A stretch of DNA of 64,000 bases from Eupeodes corollae (taxonomy: Eukaryota > Arthropoda > Insecta > Diptera > Syrphidae), in NCBI RefSeq assembly GCF_945859685.1, contig NC_079148.1, positions 6,138,001-6,202,000 of the forward strand. Direction: 5' to 3'. The position numbers and the translations under genes are program-made. Numbering within the stretch: the stretch's first letter is position 1; every line of letters starts with the position of its first letter. This document shows positions 11,311-24,314 of this stretch, one piece after another. Below the pieces are notes generated by a model, which saw only the letters and a program-made list of their open reading frames with translations, was not told the origin of the DNA and ran no database searches.

Positions 11311-12895
11311 ATAGGAAGGCCAGATTAGACAAATTGGTAGAAAGCGATGAGGAAGCTGCAGGAAGAAGTAACGCGAGGATGCTGTACAAAATCACTAAGG
11401 ATCTTGTAGGCTAATAAAATAGTATCAACCATCCTGTTTAGTGTCAATGGAAGATCAATTGCGATGCTGAACTATGACCAGAATGCAAATGCAAATTATC
11501 AACTGACGGAAATACGTAGATCTACCAGAAGCATTAATATTGACCCCGCGACATGAACGGAAATAAGAACCGCGATACATCTTTTAAAGAACAACAAAGC
11601 ATCTGGGCTGGATGGCATACCTGCAGAATTCCTCAAAGCATTCCCCGACTTGGCTGCCGGTATATTTTTATCACTTGTTTAGTCTGTTTGGGAAAACGAA
11701 ACCTTTCCCAGGGAATGCAAGGATGGGATAATCGTCAAGTTACCAAAAAAAGGTGATCTTTAAAACTAGCGTGGAATCACCATTTTGCATCAAGCGGGAT
11801 TTCGCAGTGGTCGATCATGTGTCGACGACATTAACACCTTGCGTATTATTCTTGAACAATCGTCGGAGTAGCAATCACTGCTTTACCTCATGTTCGTCGA
11901 TTTTGAAAAGGCCTTCGATCGCGTTAGTCGTGATGTTATTTGGAGATCGCTTGTTGCTAGAGGCATTCCTGATAAAATTGTTGCTATAGCAAAAGAGTCT
12001 TACGACAACGCAAGGTGTTTCGTTTTGCACAATAGACAGCTTTCCGACGCATTTGAAGTCCTACAGGTAGTAAGACAGGGTGATGTATTGTCACCGATGC
12101 TATTCTTGCTTGCTATCGATGATGTTATGACTGCTACGGTAAGTGAACACGAGAGACTGGGTATCCAATGGTGCCTGAAGGAAATATTAAGCAAACAAAA
12201 ATGGAGACCTCAGCCAAATGTGCCACTTTCTTCAACAAAATGGGTAGGTGGCTGGCTTAGGGATTAATACCAGTAAGACTAAGTTAATGCACACCAGCCG
12301 AAACCAAGAGCAACAGGTTATTGTGAGACAAGTGGCAATAGAAGAGGTCACCCAGTTAAACTATCTGGGAAGCTATTTGGCACTTAATGGTGGAACGGAC
12401 CTGGATGTCACCAATAGAATAAATAAAGCCCTTAGTGCATTCGAAATGCTTTCTTAAGTGTGGAACTCCAGGAAAAAGGCGCTCCTTACTAAGTTAAAGT
12501 TGTTTGAGTTGCTGATATCTCGAAAAGGTTGCAAAATTCTGTCAACTGCTATCAACGTTACAACCTGGTGTCCAAAAACCATATCTAACGATGAATTATG
12601 GCTCAGGACTAGGCAAACAAAAGTGCATGTTGACATCGTGCACAGGAATGGCGCTGGATTGGCCATACATTGAGGAAGCCGGACGACAACATAGTAAAGC
12701 AGTGCTTTCAATGGAATCCTCAAGGTAAAAGGTGGAGTGGAAGGCCAAGAGAAACATAGAGAGCATCTGTCATGAAGGAAGCTCGGTTTCAAAACTTAGA
12801 GACGTGGTCTCAGCTGAGTTATTGTGCTAAGAATAAAGGGAGATGGAAGGAGCTGGTTGCCGCCCTATGCACCAGGAGAAGTTATTAGCAACCGG
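11311..12895 (+). pseudogene. RTE-like non-LTR retrotransposon relic, second lineage
   Basis: A plus-strand reverse transcriptase broken by stops and frameshifts. Visible blocks in order: LLKNNKASGLDGIPAEFLK near 11585-11640, IIVKLPKKGDL near 11735, HQAGFRSGRSCVDDINTLR near 11785, the open stretch 11890-12267 with MFVDFEKAFDRVSRDVIW and RQGDVLSPMLF, the frame at 12248-12457 with NTSKTKLMHTSRN and LNYLGSYL, and a C-terminal tail to about 12890 with QGKRWSGRPRET and VAALCTRRS. The YADD active-site region is lost in a deletion just before 12248. The tail is typical of a group of RTE-like elements, different from the lineage at 1.7 and 61.5 kb. Confidence 0.7.
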
Positions 12896-15388
12896 AAACG
12901 AAGTAAAAGAAAAAGATTCCTACCCTAAAATATTTAAACTGTATTCTCATTCCTCTAAAAAGAGTCATTAATATATTCTAGAGTTCAGCTTCCAACGTTT
13001 TGGAAGGTAAAAAGATTCATTCCTTAGCCATATTACACGAATGTGTATATCCCAGTCATTGCAATATTTTGTAATTCAAAATCAATGTCGATTAGGACAT
13101 AAGGGTTCCCCATCTATGCCAATAAGACACATGCAAAATTTCAAGGAAGACAACTTTGAAGCTTAGACATTCTGAACATTCTTTGTACTTTCAAAATCAA
13201 GTACTTATAAGAATTTACTACCGATATAAAAAGCTTTTCTGCCCCTACTTTTCTGCATATTATGCTTCTTTTATCCATGTCATGTTATTGGAAATCAGGT
13301 ATTGACACAAGCTGGGGCTGAAGGAGTCTTTTCTTTTAAGTCTGGTTTGAAATTTGCATTCCATTTCACTCCATTCTTAAAAAGTATTTATTTTCTTTAA
13401 ACGTCTTCTTTAATTTTTGGTTAACAACTTCTTATGATATACATTTTTGCCATCTTAAATATTACCACCTATGGTCTTTTTATGAATTCTTCTAAGACTC
13501 GCCTCCAATTATATTTTTTCCCTCGACCTCATTTTTTATATAGGTAACAGCCAGCAGTACTTCGTGACTTGCGATCATGCAAAAGTGTTGATATGCACTA
13601 AATTGAACCTAATGAAGTCTCAATTTTGTTAGAAAACTTAAAAAAAAACCAAAGAAGAAAAAGAATAAAGAACACTTTCTCAAGAATTAAAATATCCTTT
13701 GGGAAAATTAAGCCATTTCATATAAAAAGTTATGGATTTTCATGTATACAAAAGCTGTATAATCATCGTCACGCGATTAATACCAAATATTATATCATTA
13801 CACGTCGCGGAAGTTACGTTACTCAAAGTGATTTCTTTCAGCAAGCTTCCGGTCTCACCTTCCGCCATTGCTTCATAACTACCTTACCTACATATTATTA
13901 TAACGTACCACTCTATAGACCTTCTAATATACTGTTCTTTTCCATGATGGTCTTCTCGATTGTGCAGTTAAGTATTAGAGTTCAGAATCTCATGTTCAGG
14001 TTTTTACAGGTAATGACTTTATTAACAAATCACTCACTCAAGTGGCCAATCAAACTTTTGCAGTATGAAAAGAAAAGAAAAAATTACGTAACATAACACT
14101 TTCTTGATGTGGCAGGTATAAGGAAGTTCTTCAGACAGTAGACGTCAATGTGAATTGTACGTTTTGCGACTTGCGAGTTTATATGGGTTATAGAAAAGTA
14201 GTTACTTCGTTTTGGTGCACCACCTTCGCCAGACTTCGCTCCATTTATTCAAATTGAAAGTTGTTCACTCTCGGGGCTTCGTCTATGAGTGCTTCTCTGA
14301 GAATAAACAACAATTACTTTTTTTTATAGGTATTTATCGCATTCTTTTTAGTATAGGTACATGGTTAAAGTCGGAGCTGGAGCCTTTAAAGGTTGCACCT
14401 AGAAACGCAGACTTAACATATTTCTAAAATAGGCTTCCGAATGACGTATTGCATTGGCTCCTTTAAGAGTTCAGTGGGTAAGGAAATTAAACACGCAATT
14501 CTTAAACTATGATAAAATATTTATGTTAAGTAGTTTAGTCGAAGAGGGGGTTTTTGGAACAGTCAAAGTTTTAAAGTTAAAATGTTACATAATGGTAAGA
14601 AAAAACACTTCAAACCAATTATGTTGCTTTTAATTTCATCCATCTTTTTGAATTACGATAGAACAACTTTCAACTCATTTTTATTCACTTGAAAGAAAAG
14701 TTGTCTTTTCAACTTTCAAAGTATAAGGTAGGAAGGTAATTAGGTGAAATTAAAGGAGTTTCGTCTCCTTTTTTTTGTGCTTAATACAAGAGCAATAAGT
14801 AACTTTTTGACTTTTGAAAGAAAGAAAAAGACAAGACAACACAAGGGCTTCTCTAAGAGCTGACCTGATTTTGAGTAAAACTGCAATGGGAAAGCCATTT
14901 ACTAGAGAAAGCGATTAAATACTTTAAATATTTTGAAACGATGTCATTAAATTAAAAGATATATAATTTAAATATGTTTATCAGGCATAAGCCATTTTGT
15001 TGGGAAATTTATTAAACATAAAATGCATGAATATATAAAATATAAGAATATAAAAATATACCCTTAAAATTATTTATCATTAGAAATTTAAGCTCTCAAA
15101 AATAACTCTAATATATTATTCCGATTCGTTTTTAAAAATAATTTTTCTATGTATACAACTTTTCAGTTCCTACCGACTCCACAGATCCACACACAAAAAA
15201 GTGAAGTGAAATTAAGGGACTAAAACCAGAGTGAAACTTTTAAGTTCGTAGATTTAACCGCTACACCTGCTTAAGGATGGAGTTTTCGATGTTATAGCGG
15301 TTTCAATATTTAAAAGTGGGTGTCCATTTGAGAGTAAACGTTATTCGAGTCACTTTAAAGCTGATTTCGAGAGCGAAAAGAAAAAAAG
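12896..15388. other. Intergenic AT-rich region
   Basis: The longest frame (13626-14096, +, 156 codons) has no recognisable domain, low complexity and no relative in the window, so I do not call it a gene. Nothing else is supported here. Confidence 0.5.
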
Positions 15389-15844
15389 AAAAGAGGCTGG
15401 GATGCGACCCACACTGATAACTTAACATCCCGTCTTTATATTTGTCTTGCTTCAAAGTTTGTCTATATGTACTGGTATCAATTTTTACCAAATTTGCGTA
15501 CTATTTTTTGTAGATTTTATTTTTTATAAAAACACGGACTGTTGGATTTTTATATAAAAATTACAAAATATCGAACATAATATTTTCTGTGAAATAAAAT
15601 AAGTTTGAAGCCAATATTTTCAATTTTTGAAAAGCTATTTGAGTTAAAAGTAAATTTTTACCAAATTTTAGTATTGTTTTTTTTAGAATTTTATTTTTTG
15701 TACAAAAACTGTCAATTCGATTTTTCTCAAAATTTTATCAGATGTCAAAAACATTATTTTCGTTGCACAAAATTGTTTTGGAGATAAAATCATATTATAG
15801 TCGTTAAATTTTGGAGGTGACAAATTTTTTTTTTAATGCATTTT

Positions 15845-16455
15845 TTCAAAAAATATAGTTCTTTGATATCACGTTACAATATATATAAAATTTAATTCAA
15901 GTCTCTTTCGTTTTTGGTTCGTAAGATATTTAGGGTTAACCAAAATGTTCACCTTTTTTTTAAACTGCTATGGTATAAAAACCACCCACGCAATTTTTTG
16001 AGAGTCCTTTCTACATCTTTCTGCCTACAAACGTACAGACGTACGAACGTCCAATTTGTCAAATTGAAAATTTTGACATTTCTCGACGTTTCAAGGTCCC
16101 TAGAATCGAAATAAAAGATTTTTAGAAAGATGTCTGTGCGTGCGTGTGTACGTACGTTCGTACGCCCGTACGTTCGTACGTTCGCGACGTTTTTTTCGTC
16201 TTCCATAGCTCAAGAATCAGAAGAGATATCAACTTCAAATAAATATTGTTATACAGATAATAAGGCCGAAAGATGCAGAAAGGGCTCTCAACAAAATTGC
16301 GTGGGTGGTTTTTATACCATAGCAGTTTAAAAAAAAGGTGAACATTTTGGTTAACCCTAAATATCTTACGAACCAAAAACGCTAGAGACTTGAATTCAAT
16401 TTTATATAATATATTGTAACGTGATATCAAAGAAGTATATTTTTTGAAAAAAATC
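15845..16455. repeat. Inner palindrome and loop of the Foldback-like element
   Basis: About 180 bases at 15845-16023 reappear inverted at 16270-16455 with only scattered differences. The same peptide (FRVNQNVHLFFKLLWYKNH) can be read on + from the left copy and on - from the right copy, which shows the inversion directly. The loop (about 16024-16269) contains ACGTAC/GTACGTTC-type short repeats on both sides (near 16030-16050 and 16145-16185) and an AATTTTGACATTTCTCGACG block that recurs elsewhere in the window. Confidence 0.85.
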
Positions 16456-16948
16456 TATCAAACGGTTCTTTTTTTTTAAATAAAAAAAAACTGAAAAAAA
16501 ATTGTCAATTCCAAAATTTAACGACTAAAATGTGATTTCATCTCCAAAACAATTTTGAGCAACGGAGAGTAATGTTTTTGAAATTTGATAATATTTTGAG
16601 AAAAATCGAATTGACAGTTTTTTTTATAAAAAATAAAAACTTAAAAAATACATTACTTAAAGTTGGTAACAATTGAATATCGATTCAATTATCTTTTCAA
16701 AAACTTAAAATTTAGGCTTCGAACTTAAAAGGAATGTTATTTTCAACATTCGATAATATTTTGAAAAAAATCGAATTGACAGTTTTTTTACAAAAAATAA
16801 AAACCTAAAAACAAAATTAATAAAAGATATTAAAAAATTGATTTTCGACTCAAATATCTTTTCAAAAATTCAAATATCTTTTCAAAAACTTGAAAGTTAG
16901 ACTTCAAATTTATTTTATCTTATAAGAAATATTGTTTTCAACATTCTT

Positions 16949-18791
16949 ACATGACCTAAAATTACGGCGAAAAATACTGCAATGTCCCAAAGGCAGTAAC
17001 AATTTTGGTCATTTGTAAAAAACATGAGGAATTCTTCCTCTTCCTCGGTTCCTACGCTTGTTGTCAATGACACTCCTTAAGTTAGCTCTATTGATAAAGC
17101 CAACTTATTTGCAAGGCAGTTCGCCGAAAATTCCACCTTACCAGATAGTGTCATGACTCCTCCAGTTCTTGAACGCGTAAATGATTCTATGGGACCAATC
17201 TTTTTTCGTACTCGAACTGTGGCGAGAGTTCTTAAAGATCTCAACATTCATAAATCCGCTGGCCCAGATGGTATCCCCACTATTATTCTGAAGAGGTGTT
17301 CTTCCACGCTAGCAAAACCACTGCGTAAGCTTTTCCATCTATCCTATTCTTCTGGGCTCGTTCCGAAAAGTTGGAAAACTGCATTTGTTCAGCCAATTCC
17401 GAAAAAAGGCGAATCTTCTTCTCCCACAAATTACCGACCGATAGCACTAACGTCCCTTCTTTCTAAGGTCATGGAAACGCTGATTAATTATCAGCTTAAG
17501 AAATATCTTGAGAAACGGAAGCTTCTTAATGACCGGCAATACGGCTTTCGTAGCAATAGGTATACTGGTGATCTCATGGTTCATCTCACCGAACAGTGGA
17601 ACAGATCTTTACAACGTTTTGGAGAAAGTAAGATTATTGCACTTGATATTTCAAAGGCATTTGATAAAGTTTGGCATCTTGCTCTCTTATCGAAAATGCG
17701 TGCTTTCGGTGTCAACGAATCTCTTCTTCGTTGGATTAGAAATTTTCTTTCGAACCGTTCAATACAAGTTGTTTTGGACGGATTCAAGTCTGAAACTCAT
17801 AAAATAAACACTTGTGTGCCCCAGGGCTCCGTTTTGTCTCCGACCCTCTTCCTCATTTTTATAAATGATCTCCTGTCTGCTACTTCTAATCCAATACATT
17901 GTTTCGCTGACGATAGCACTCTTAGCTTTTCATATTCGTTTCCAGACTCACAACCCTCCTCTTCGGATGTGGAACTGCAACGGCAAAATATGATTAGCTC
18001 ATTAAATTCCGACCTACTACACAGCATTGTACAATGGAGAATAAAAAGTCGTGTGGAGTTTAATGCTTCGAAAACGCAATCGTTAAAGCGAGATAAACCG
18101 ACTTTGCCACTATCTATGAGTGGCACTTGCATCAACGAAACAGAAAATCTTGACATCCTCGGAATGTGCATCAGCAACCACCTATTGTGGAGCGATCACA
18201 TACGCGATGTTGCCAAAAATGCCGCAAGATGTCTAGGTTTTTTGAGACGTTTCAAGAAATTTAACTCTCCGTCTGATCTGGCTACAATCTACAAAACCTA
18301 TATACGTCCGAAATTTGAATATAACTTATTTAAGCCTTTAGGACAGTATTCAAAACAGAGCTTTTAAAATGATTGGTGACATTAACATCATCAACTCGTT
18401 TACATCACTCGAACATCGACGCAAGGTTTCTTGCCTCACCCTTTTTTACCGTTATTTTAACGGACTGTGCTCTAGTGAAATAGCCAGTTGCATTCCTCCC
18501 CTTAAACAATTTAATCGTAATACCCGCGCTTCTAGGAATGCCCATCAGTTTACCCTTGAGCAGAACTTCGGACGTACTATGAAGTACAGAGATTCTTTTT
18601 TTAGCCGTACTACGCGAATGTGGAACGCCTTGCCACGCTCTATCCTTCCTTGTCATTGCAATGTTCAGAAATTCAAAACCAATGTACACCGACACCTCCT
18701 TACCCCTTTTCCTAATGCTCACAATGTGTCTTTGGCATATTAAAGGTATAAAAAACCCTTTTAGTGTTTGCTAATTATAAAAAAAAAAAAA
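16949..18791 (+). mobile_element. Jockey copy C, 5'-truncated, in the Foldback arm
   Basis: Sequence equivalent to copy A begins abruptly near 16949 (at the position matching about 4697 of copy A) and ends in a run of about 13 A at 18779-18791. Foldback-arm sequence lies directly on both sides, so this is a clear insertion. 5' truncation with a poly(A) tail is the usual outcome of target-primed reverse transcription. Confidence 0.85.
17153..18743 (+). pseudogene. Jockey copy C reverse transcriptase, truncated and frameshifted
   Basis: The frame 17153-18367 holds most of the RT domain: HKSAGPDGIPT, NYRPIALTS, IIALDISKAFDKVWH, VPQGSVLSP and the CFADDST catalytic block, all as in copy A. Near 18330 about 25 codons are deleted relative to copy A (the HLWAGAPATYL region) with a change of frame; the C-terminus then continues at 18369-18743. 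A smaller deletion lies near 18080. The endonuclease domain is absent because of the 5' truncation, so the copy is not autonomous. It is better preserved than the copies at 30 and 49 kb. Confidence 0.8.
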
Positions 18792-19305
18792 TCTGAAAGA
18801 TGTTGAGAAAATCGAATTGACAGTTTTTTACAAAAAATTAAAAACCTAAAAAAAAATTTAACAAAAGTTGTTAAAAATTGATTTTCGACTCAAATATCTT
18901 TTCAAAAATTTGAAATATTGGCTTTAAACTAATTTTATCTTGTAAGAAATATTGTTTTTAACATTTAATAAAATTTTGAAGAAAATCGAATTGACAGTTG
19001 TCTTACAAAAAATAAAACTCTAAAAAAAAACAATACTGAAACTTTGTAAAAATTTACTTTCGACTCAAATAGCTTTTCAAAAATTAAAAATATTGGCTTA
19101 TTTTACAGAAAATATTGGTTTCGATATTCAGTGGTTTTTTATATAAAAATCCAACAGTCAGTTTTTTAAAAAAAATAAAATCTACAAAAAATAGTACGCA
19201 AATTTGGTAAAATTGATACAAGTACATATAGACAAACTTTTAAGCAAGGCAAATTGACATATTGGATGGGAAGTTATCAGTGTGGGTCCCATCCCAGCCT
19301 CTTTT

Positions 19306-21294
19306 TTGTTATTAAAAAATTCTCAAACATTTAATTATTCCATTTTGTATTGCTTACACTGGCCGGTATAGCCCCTTATATCCCTCGAACTTATAGACCA
19401 ATTGACATGTCTGAATCAACAGGTCTGTGCCGTGAGGTTAAAGTGGGTTTCAATAAATAAATCAATTGTGAAATGTAGATCTGTCTTGTCGAATCCTCAA
19501 TTCTTTCACACCTTCGTTGTTCCTTTGATAAACGAAAAACTTAGTACCTAATCAAGGCTCTTTAGGAGTCACCATTGACTTAAACCTTACGGACCATTTA
19601 TTCCACCCACTCAAAAACCTCATCAAAAAGAGAGATTTTGAAGATGTAACAGTGTCTCAAGATGCACTTGAGAATTATCATCACTCCAAATATAAAAAGT
19701 GAGCTTCATGGCTAAACAAGTTTCGTAAGAAACGTATTTCGAAACCATGGCTTTCAAAATAAATGTTGAAAGAAATTGAAACTTCGGTTCTCATATTGAC
19801 TATTTTGGTAGTCGGTGCGACAACTTGGCCAAATTTTAAGTTGACTATCGACGATAGCTTAAAAAAAATCACCCATCATTGCCAGAATGTCTAGATTTAA
19901 ATAATTAAAACTCTTCGAGTGGTTAAAAAAATAAAAATATTTAATTTAAACCCATTGTTTAAACTGTTAAAAAAAGAATCAAAAAAACCTACCATTAAAT
20001 TTTAAAAACTTGAACTTTTTGGAGTGAATGCATCAACGCTCTTTGTGTTAGAAATTTTCATTAATATTGAATTTTTTAAAAACAAGTGATGCTTCACAAA
20101 TTCTAATACCTTTGTTCCTTTGGTTTGTATATCCACTTCGATATTCCACTTCAAATACCAATACGCTTCGAATTTCCATCATCTCTATAGGTATACCCAT
20201 CACATACCTAACCTATAACCAAGTCTTCAGTGACCCAGAAAACAATACCCTCATTTCCATATAAAAACTGCGATGCTCTATTCAAACATTGTTCTGCAGC
20301 TATTTTGCGGTCCACCAAATTTCTATACCTTCACACACATACATAAAATTCGAAAAAAAAATCATCGGTTGATTATAAATATATAATACATATACATGCA
20401 TATGAATGTAGTATCGGTTTGGTATATTGCATCCTTCCATGGTGCTGACATTATTTCCCCATATAGAACTCAACTTTAACCAAAAAAGCCCAACAAATTT
20501 TATATAAAATAAAGAAAGAAAAACAAATTTAAATGAATTTATTTTTCCCGACAAAGAAAAATACCTATATGAATGAACAGAACATGGCTAAAAAATTGTA
20601 GCCTTACTCGTATGTTGAAAAATATCAATTTTCATTTTTCCACTCTGGCAGGCATAAATTTCAGTCCTTTTTGCTCGACTCGACTCGACTCGCACTGGCA
20701 TTTAGTACAACTACACTACATACATAGGTATATTTATATTCATGAATATAATTTCAAAAACCCAAAGGACGAAACTAAATAACGACTCATGATGCGAGAA
20801 AAAGAGAGATAGATAGAATATTGTGAATATAAAAGTTTATGTTAACGCATCGATCAGTGGCGCGCGATATCCTTTCAGTGCAATGAATTATTTTTCTTCA
20901 CATTGCATGTGTATGTGTTTAATATGATGATGCATAGCAGGATGAGAATCCAATAAATACACCCATCCCCGTCATTATCATCAGCAAAGCCAAACCAAGC
21001 GAAAGGAGCAACAACGACGCAACGCAACGCACGTAACGACCAACACTCCATTTTGTCCTTGCCAGCTTTGTGTACGAATTTAAGATGACCATAGTTTTTA
21101 AATTGACATTCAAAATTATGCAATTTTGTGTCACTGGGTTAAATTATCAAAAATTTGACATGGACAGAAAAACAGTTCTGAGCCAGAGTTTTGCTTCATA
21201 CTTAGGGTTCAAGCCGTTTTGCCTTCAACGCTTCGAGCTAAGATCTAAAAATAGGTATCTACTAAAAACTTGTAAACTTGATCGCGAAAAAATC
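19306..21294. other. Intergenic region
   Basis: No supported gene. There is a CTCGA pentamer run near 20675-20692 and AGAT repeats near 20803-20818. The part at 20560-21150 is less AT-rich and resembles ordinary fly intergenic or intronic DNA. Confidence 0.45.
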
Positions 21295-21850
21295 ATCGGA
21301 AGGAAAATATAAAATAGAACAATCCTTCCAGACCCATACAGTCAAACAAAAGTTGTTCGCGGAAGAAGCACATCGAAGCAAATGATTGCCTGTTTCTTCG
21401 GCATTACCGGTCACGTGGCAACAGTAGCGTTAGAGCAACGCAAGTTGGTCAATTCTGAATGGCATGCGATCATTAGTTTGCTAGAAGTTATCTGAGAAAT
21501 TCGAAAAAATTCAGAATTCAGCTCAAACAAAAAAATTTTTGACCAGACAAAACATCGAATTAATGGGTCATCGGCGCGCCGTACAGTCCTGATTTGGCAC
21601 CCAATGACTTCTTTTTATTCCCGCACATAAAAAAAATTCTCGGACAACGTTTTTCGGTCCCTGAAAAAGCCGTGAAGGATTCAAAAACTATGTTTTGGAG
21701 ATACCTCAGTCGAAGTGAAAAAAGTGCTACGAAAATTCGTTCAAACGCAAGCAAAAGTGTATTGCTCTTCATGGAGAATATTTTGAAAAACAATAAAACC
21801 AATTTTAATCGTAATTCTTTGTTTTTTCATCATTAGGCCAGAAATATAAG
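21295..21850 (+). pseudogene. Mariner transposase relic (C-terminal half, internally deleted)
   Basis: In shifting frames the region reads as the C-terminal half of a mariner transposase: KQKLFAEEAHRSK near 21345, GHVATVALEQRK-like near 21410, QNIELMGH near 21548, SPDLAPNDFFLFPHIKK near 21587-21630 (containing the third catalytic Asp), and a C-terminal IPQSEW/LHGEYFEKQ-like stretch to about 21800. The segment that should carry the second catalytic Asp (the LHHDNA block) is deleted between about 21500 and 21530, so it is inactive. A TAGGCCAGAAATATAAGT-like stretch after 21833 may be the remains of the 3' inverted repeat. The 5' half is missing. Confidence 0.75.
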
Positions 21851-23204
21851 TAGCAGCCCTTACAAACTATAACCAAAGGTTCACTGCAAAAAATATGGTA
21901 GATAACTTGTATGAAAAATAGTGATTAAAACGTTATTGCAAGGTCGGAACTATTCCCTAATAGGCATGGTCCTATTAAAACTTGTTGCCACGGAGAAGTT
22001 ATCTATTGGACTGCTGTGACTAAACAAAGCAAATTCCTCTAATATCGTTCAAACGCAGAAAAGACATGCATGCATATGTATGGCAGTTCGAACTTAAGTC
22101 ATGTAGGCCATAGGTAAAATGTTTCAGTAAAAATTGGAGTTAAGGACTTGAACTAAGTTTTTGAAACTTTAAATGTCTTGGTTTAAACATAATATGCTTG
22201 TAATATTTTGTAGGACTTTAATGAACCTTTGAAATAAGAAATATTTGACTGTTACTAGTCGAATTTTTTTTTTCGTGTCGAATTGTTTTAAAATCAAATT
22301 GTTTAAAAAATTCATATATGCGTTTCGCCTAATGGTTGGGCTCATCAGAAGATGACCATTACACTTTGTCTTGACGCATATTTTCCCGAAGACTTATAGC
22401 AACTATATAATACGGAGTTGCTCTATGTAGCTCGGATTATATGGAATCTCGATTTACGAGTATTATTGCGACAAGAAAAGGTGTAATGATTTTAAATCAT
22501 ATTTATTAAAACTTTGAAATAAGCCCTATATCAAAATTATAGGACGAGACACCAAGTTTCAGATCTGTTCACTCTAACCAAATATTTTCTTTTTCGCCTT
22601 CAAGTAATTTTCAAAATGTAAGCGATATATCTTCTTATGCAAAATGTTCTGCTTTTTCTTGTAGGTGTAAGCAATATGAATGTAGTTAAGAGATTTATAT
22701 CAATAATTCTATGAGCTTTCCCAGTCTTTCTTATGCGAAAAAAGTTAAGAAATTGTTGAATACAGCAATATGGTTTAAATAATACGTTCTTAACTCTAGT
22801 CTTATTAAGAGTATTTTCTCTGGCCGGTGAAAAGACTTAAAGGTAGTTCTAATAACTAATCGTTTAAGTTTTTAAAAGTACTCAAAAAATTAAAAAAACA
22901 ATATTTTGTAGCTTTAAAAGTTTAAGGTTTTCGAACAGGTCAAAGTAGCACTCTGTAAGGTTATCGGCATGGCGATAAAACTTCTCGTTAACAACAAAAT
23001 TTCCATAAATTTGACTTTTATTAGATTATCGAAAATGATTTTCGAAGTTGTCATTGTAAGACGTTGGAACATTTGATTTGAGGGCTTTGAGTGGATAATA
23101 AATAATTAAAACACTATAACGTCACTAAGGATGTTTTTCTGATATTTTGACTAAAGTTCTTTTTAATTTCTTTTAACTAGTTTTTGCTAATTTATTACTT
23201 GTTA
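21851..23204. other. AT-rich region without a supported gene
   Basis: No gene recognised. The stretch near 21960-22000 weakly resembles a piece of the linker of the non-LTR element at 24.3 kb (GGCATG-TCCTATTAAAAC in both). Confidence 0.4.
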
Positions 23205-24190
23205 ACTTCCCATAGGAAGTTATTGTAATCGGTTCAATTTGTCGAATTGAAAATTTTGACATTTCTCGACGTTTCTAGGTCCCTAGAGTTGAAATAAAGA
23301 TTTTAAGAGATGCCTGTCCCTGCGTGTCCTTACGTATCCATTCGTTCAGGAAGTTTTTTCTTAAGCCATTTAAATGGTGAACACGAACCAATAACGCAAG
23401 AGTCTTAAATTAAATTGCTTATCAACAATTTTTGTCTTCAGCACCTTGTATACAAAAAAGAATACATTTAATCCTCGCATCGTCTGCAGTCATACCAAGA
23501 TTTCCTGCGTAATTATTTTAATATTGTAAAAAGAGACCGTTGGATCTCAAACAGTTTCAGATCTGATTGTATCTCAACGTATAAGCTAAAGATTTCCCCC
23601 CACAAGTGGTAAAGGATCTGAGGTTTGATAAATAAAGTGACGATTATTCAAAATAAAATATTTCTCTCCACAGGAGAACAGGTAAAATATATTTTTTAGA
23701 TATTCTGCTATACTAAAATATAAATTATATCTTTAGAAAAAACCCAATTAAGGGCTTGTTTTTATAAATCAAAGAAAACAATTATTTGTCAGCTCGACTC
23801 TTTTACGAACAAAAATTATTTTATATTCAAAGCAATTTTTTGCAAAGAAGAATGACGTTTTTGCACCTTATTTATTTTTAACTTATTAAAAATTTATTTT
23901 CGACTCAAAAAAACTATTGCATTCAAACTAATTTTTTCTCATAGATAAGATGTTTTCGACATTAAGTAATTTTTTTTTATAAAAATCCGACAATCCGACA
24001 ATAAAATCTAAAATCTAAATATTGATGTTCGGTTCTCGATCTTTTGAACAATAGAAGATATTGACTTTAAATTTATTTTATTTATTCAATTGTTATTTGT
24101 TTATATAAGAAATAAAAACTTTAAAAAAATGCTACTAAAATTTATAAAAATTGGTTTTCGAATAAAAATCTCGTTAACAAAAATAGATTA
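23205..24190. mobile_element. Degenerate relic of the Foldback-like family
   Basis: At 23240-23340 the loop sequence of the Foldback-like element recurs (AATTTTGACATTTCTCGACG, then TCCCTAGAGTTGAAATAAAG and the TGTCCCTGCGTGTCC-type run). At 23730-24190 several arm-type units follow (CGACTCAAA, TTTATAAAAATCCGACAA). It is diverged and has no clear paired ends. Confidence 0.55.
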
Positions 24191-24314
24191 TTAAATCAAA
24201 CTGTTAAATTATATGCCAAATATTATTGGTAATTATTAATTTCTTAAGAATAACTCAAATGTTAACTTTTTTAACAAAACACGAAAACTCACAAACTTTT
24301 AAACACATTTGACT

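Larger units (their letters stand above)
16560..19165. repeat. Tandem units of about 165-200 bases in the right Foldback arm
   Basis: A marker (TCGAATTGACAG) occurs near 16606, 16771, 18812 and 18986, with a divergent copy near 19149. Each is followed by an ACAAAAAATAAAAACC-type stretch and a CGACTCAAATATCTTTTC-type stretch. Leaving out the Jockey insertion, spacing is about 165-200 bases. The left arm has only two such marks (near 15543 and 15715, inverted), so the right arm has about three extra units. Confidence 0.75.
15389..19305. mobile_element. Foldback-like element with long asymmetric inverted arms, split by Jockey copy C
   Basis: The outer ends are inverted copies: GAGGCTGGGATG followed by CCCACACTGATAACTT at about 15393 matches, on the other strand, the sequence ending at about 19305. 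The similarity continues inwards along both arms to an inner palindrome (15845-16023 against 16270-16455) around a loop of about 250 bases. The left arm is about 635 bases; the right arm is about 1.2 kb once the inserted Jockey copy (about 16949-18791) is subtracted, because it carries extra tandem units. No transposase ORF is present, so it would depend on enzyme supplied in trans. This layout (inverted arms built of direct repeats around a loop) is that of Drosophila Foldback and Galileo elements, but no sequence kinship was tested. Target duplication is unclear because the flanks are A/T runs. Confidence 0.75.

Noticed and set aside
13626..14096. 156-codon open frame on +
   Set aside because: No domain, AT-driven composition, no relative in the window and no clear start context.
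15914..16430. Two open frames on opposite strands sharing a peptide
   Set aside because: They are the two arms of the Foldback palindrome read in mirror image, not genes.
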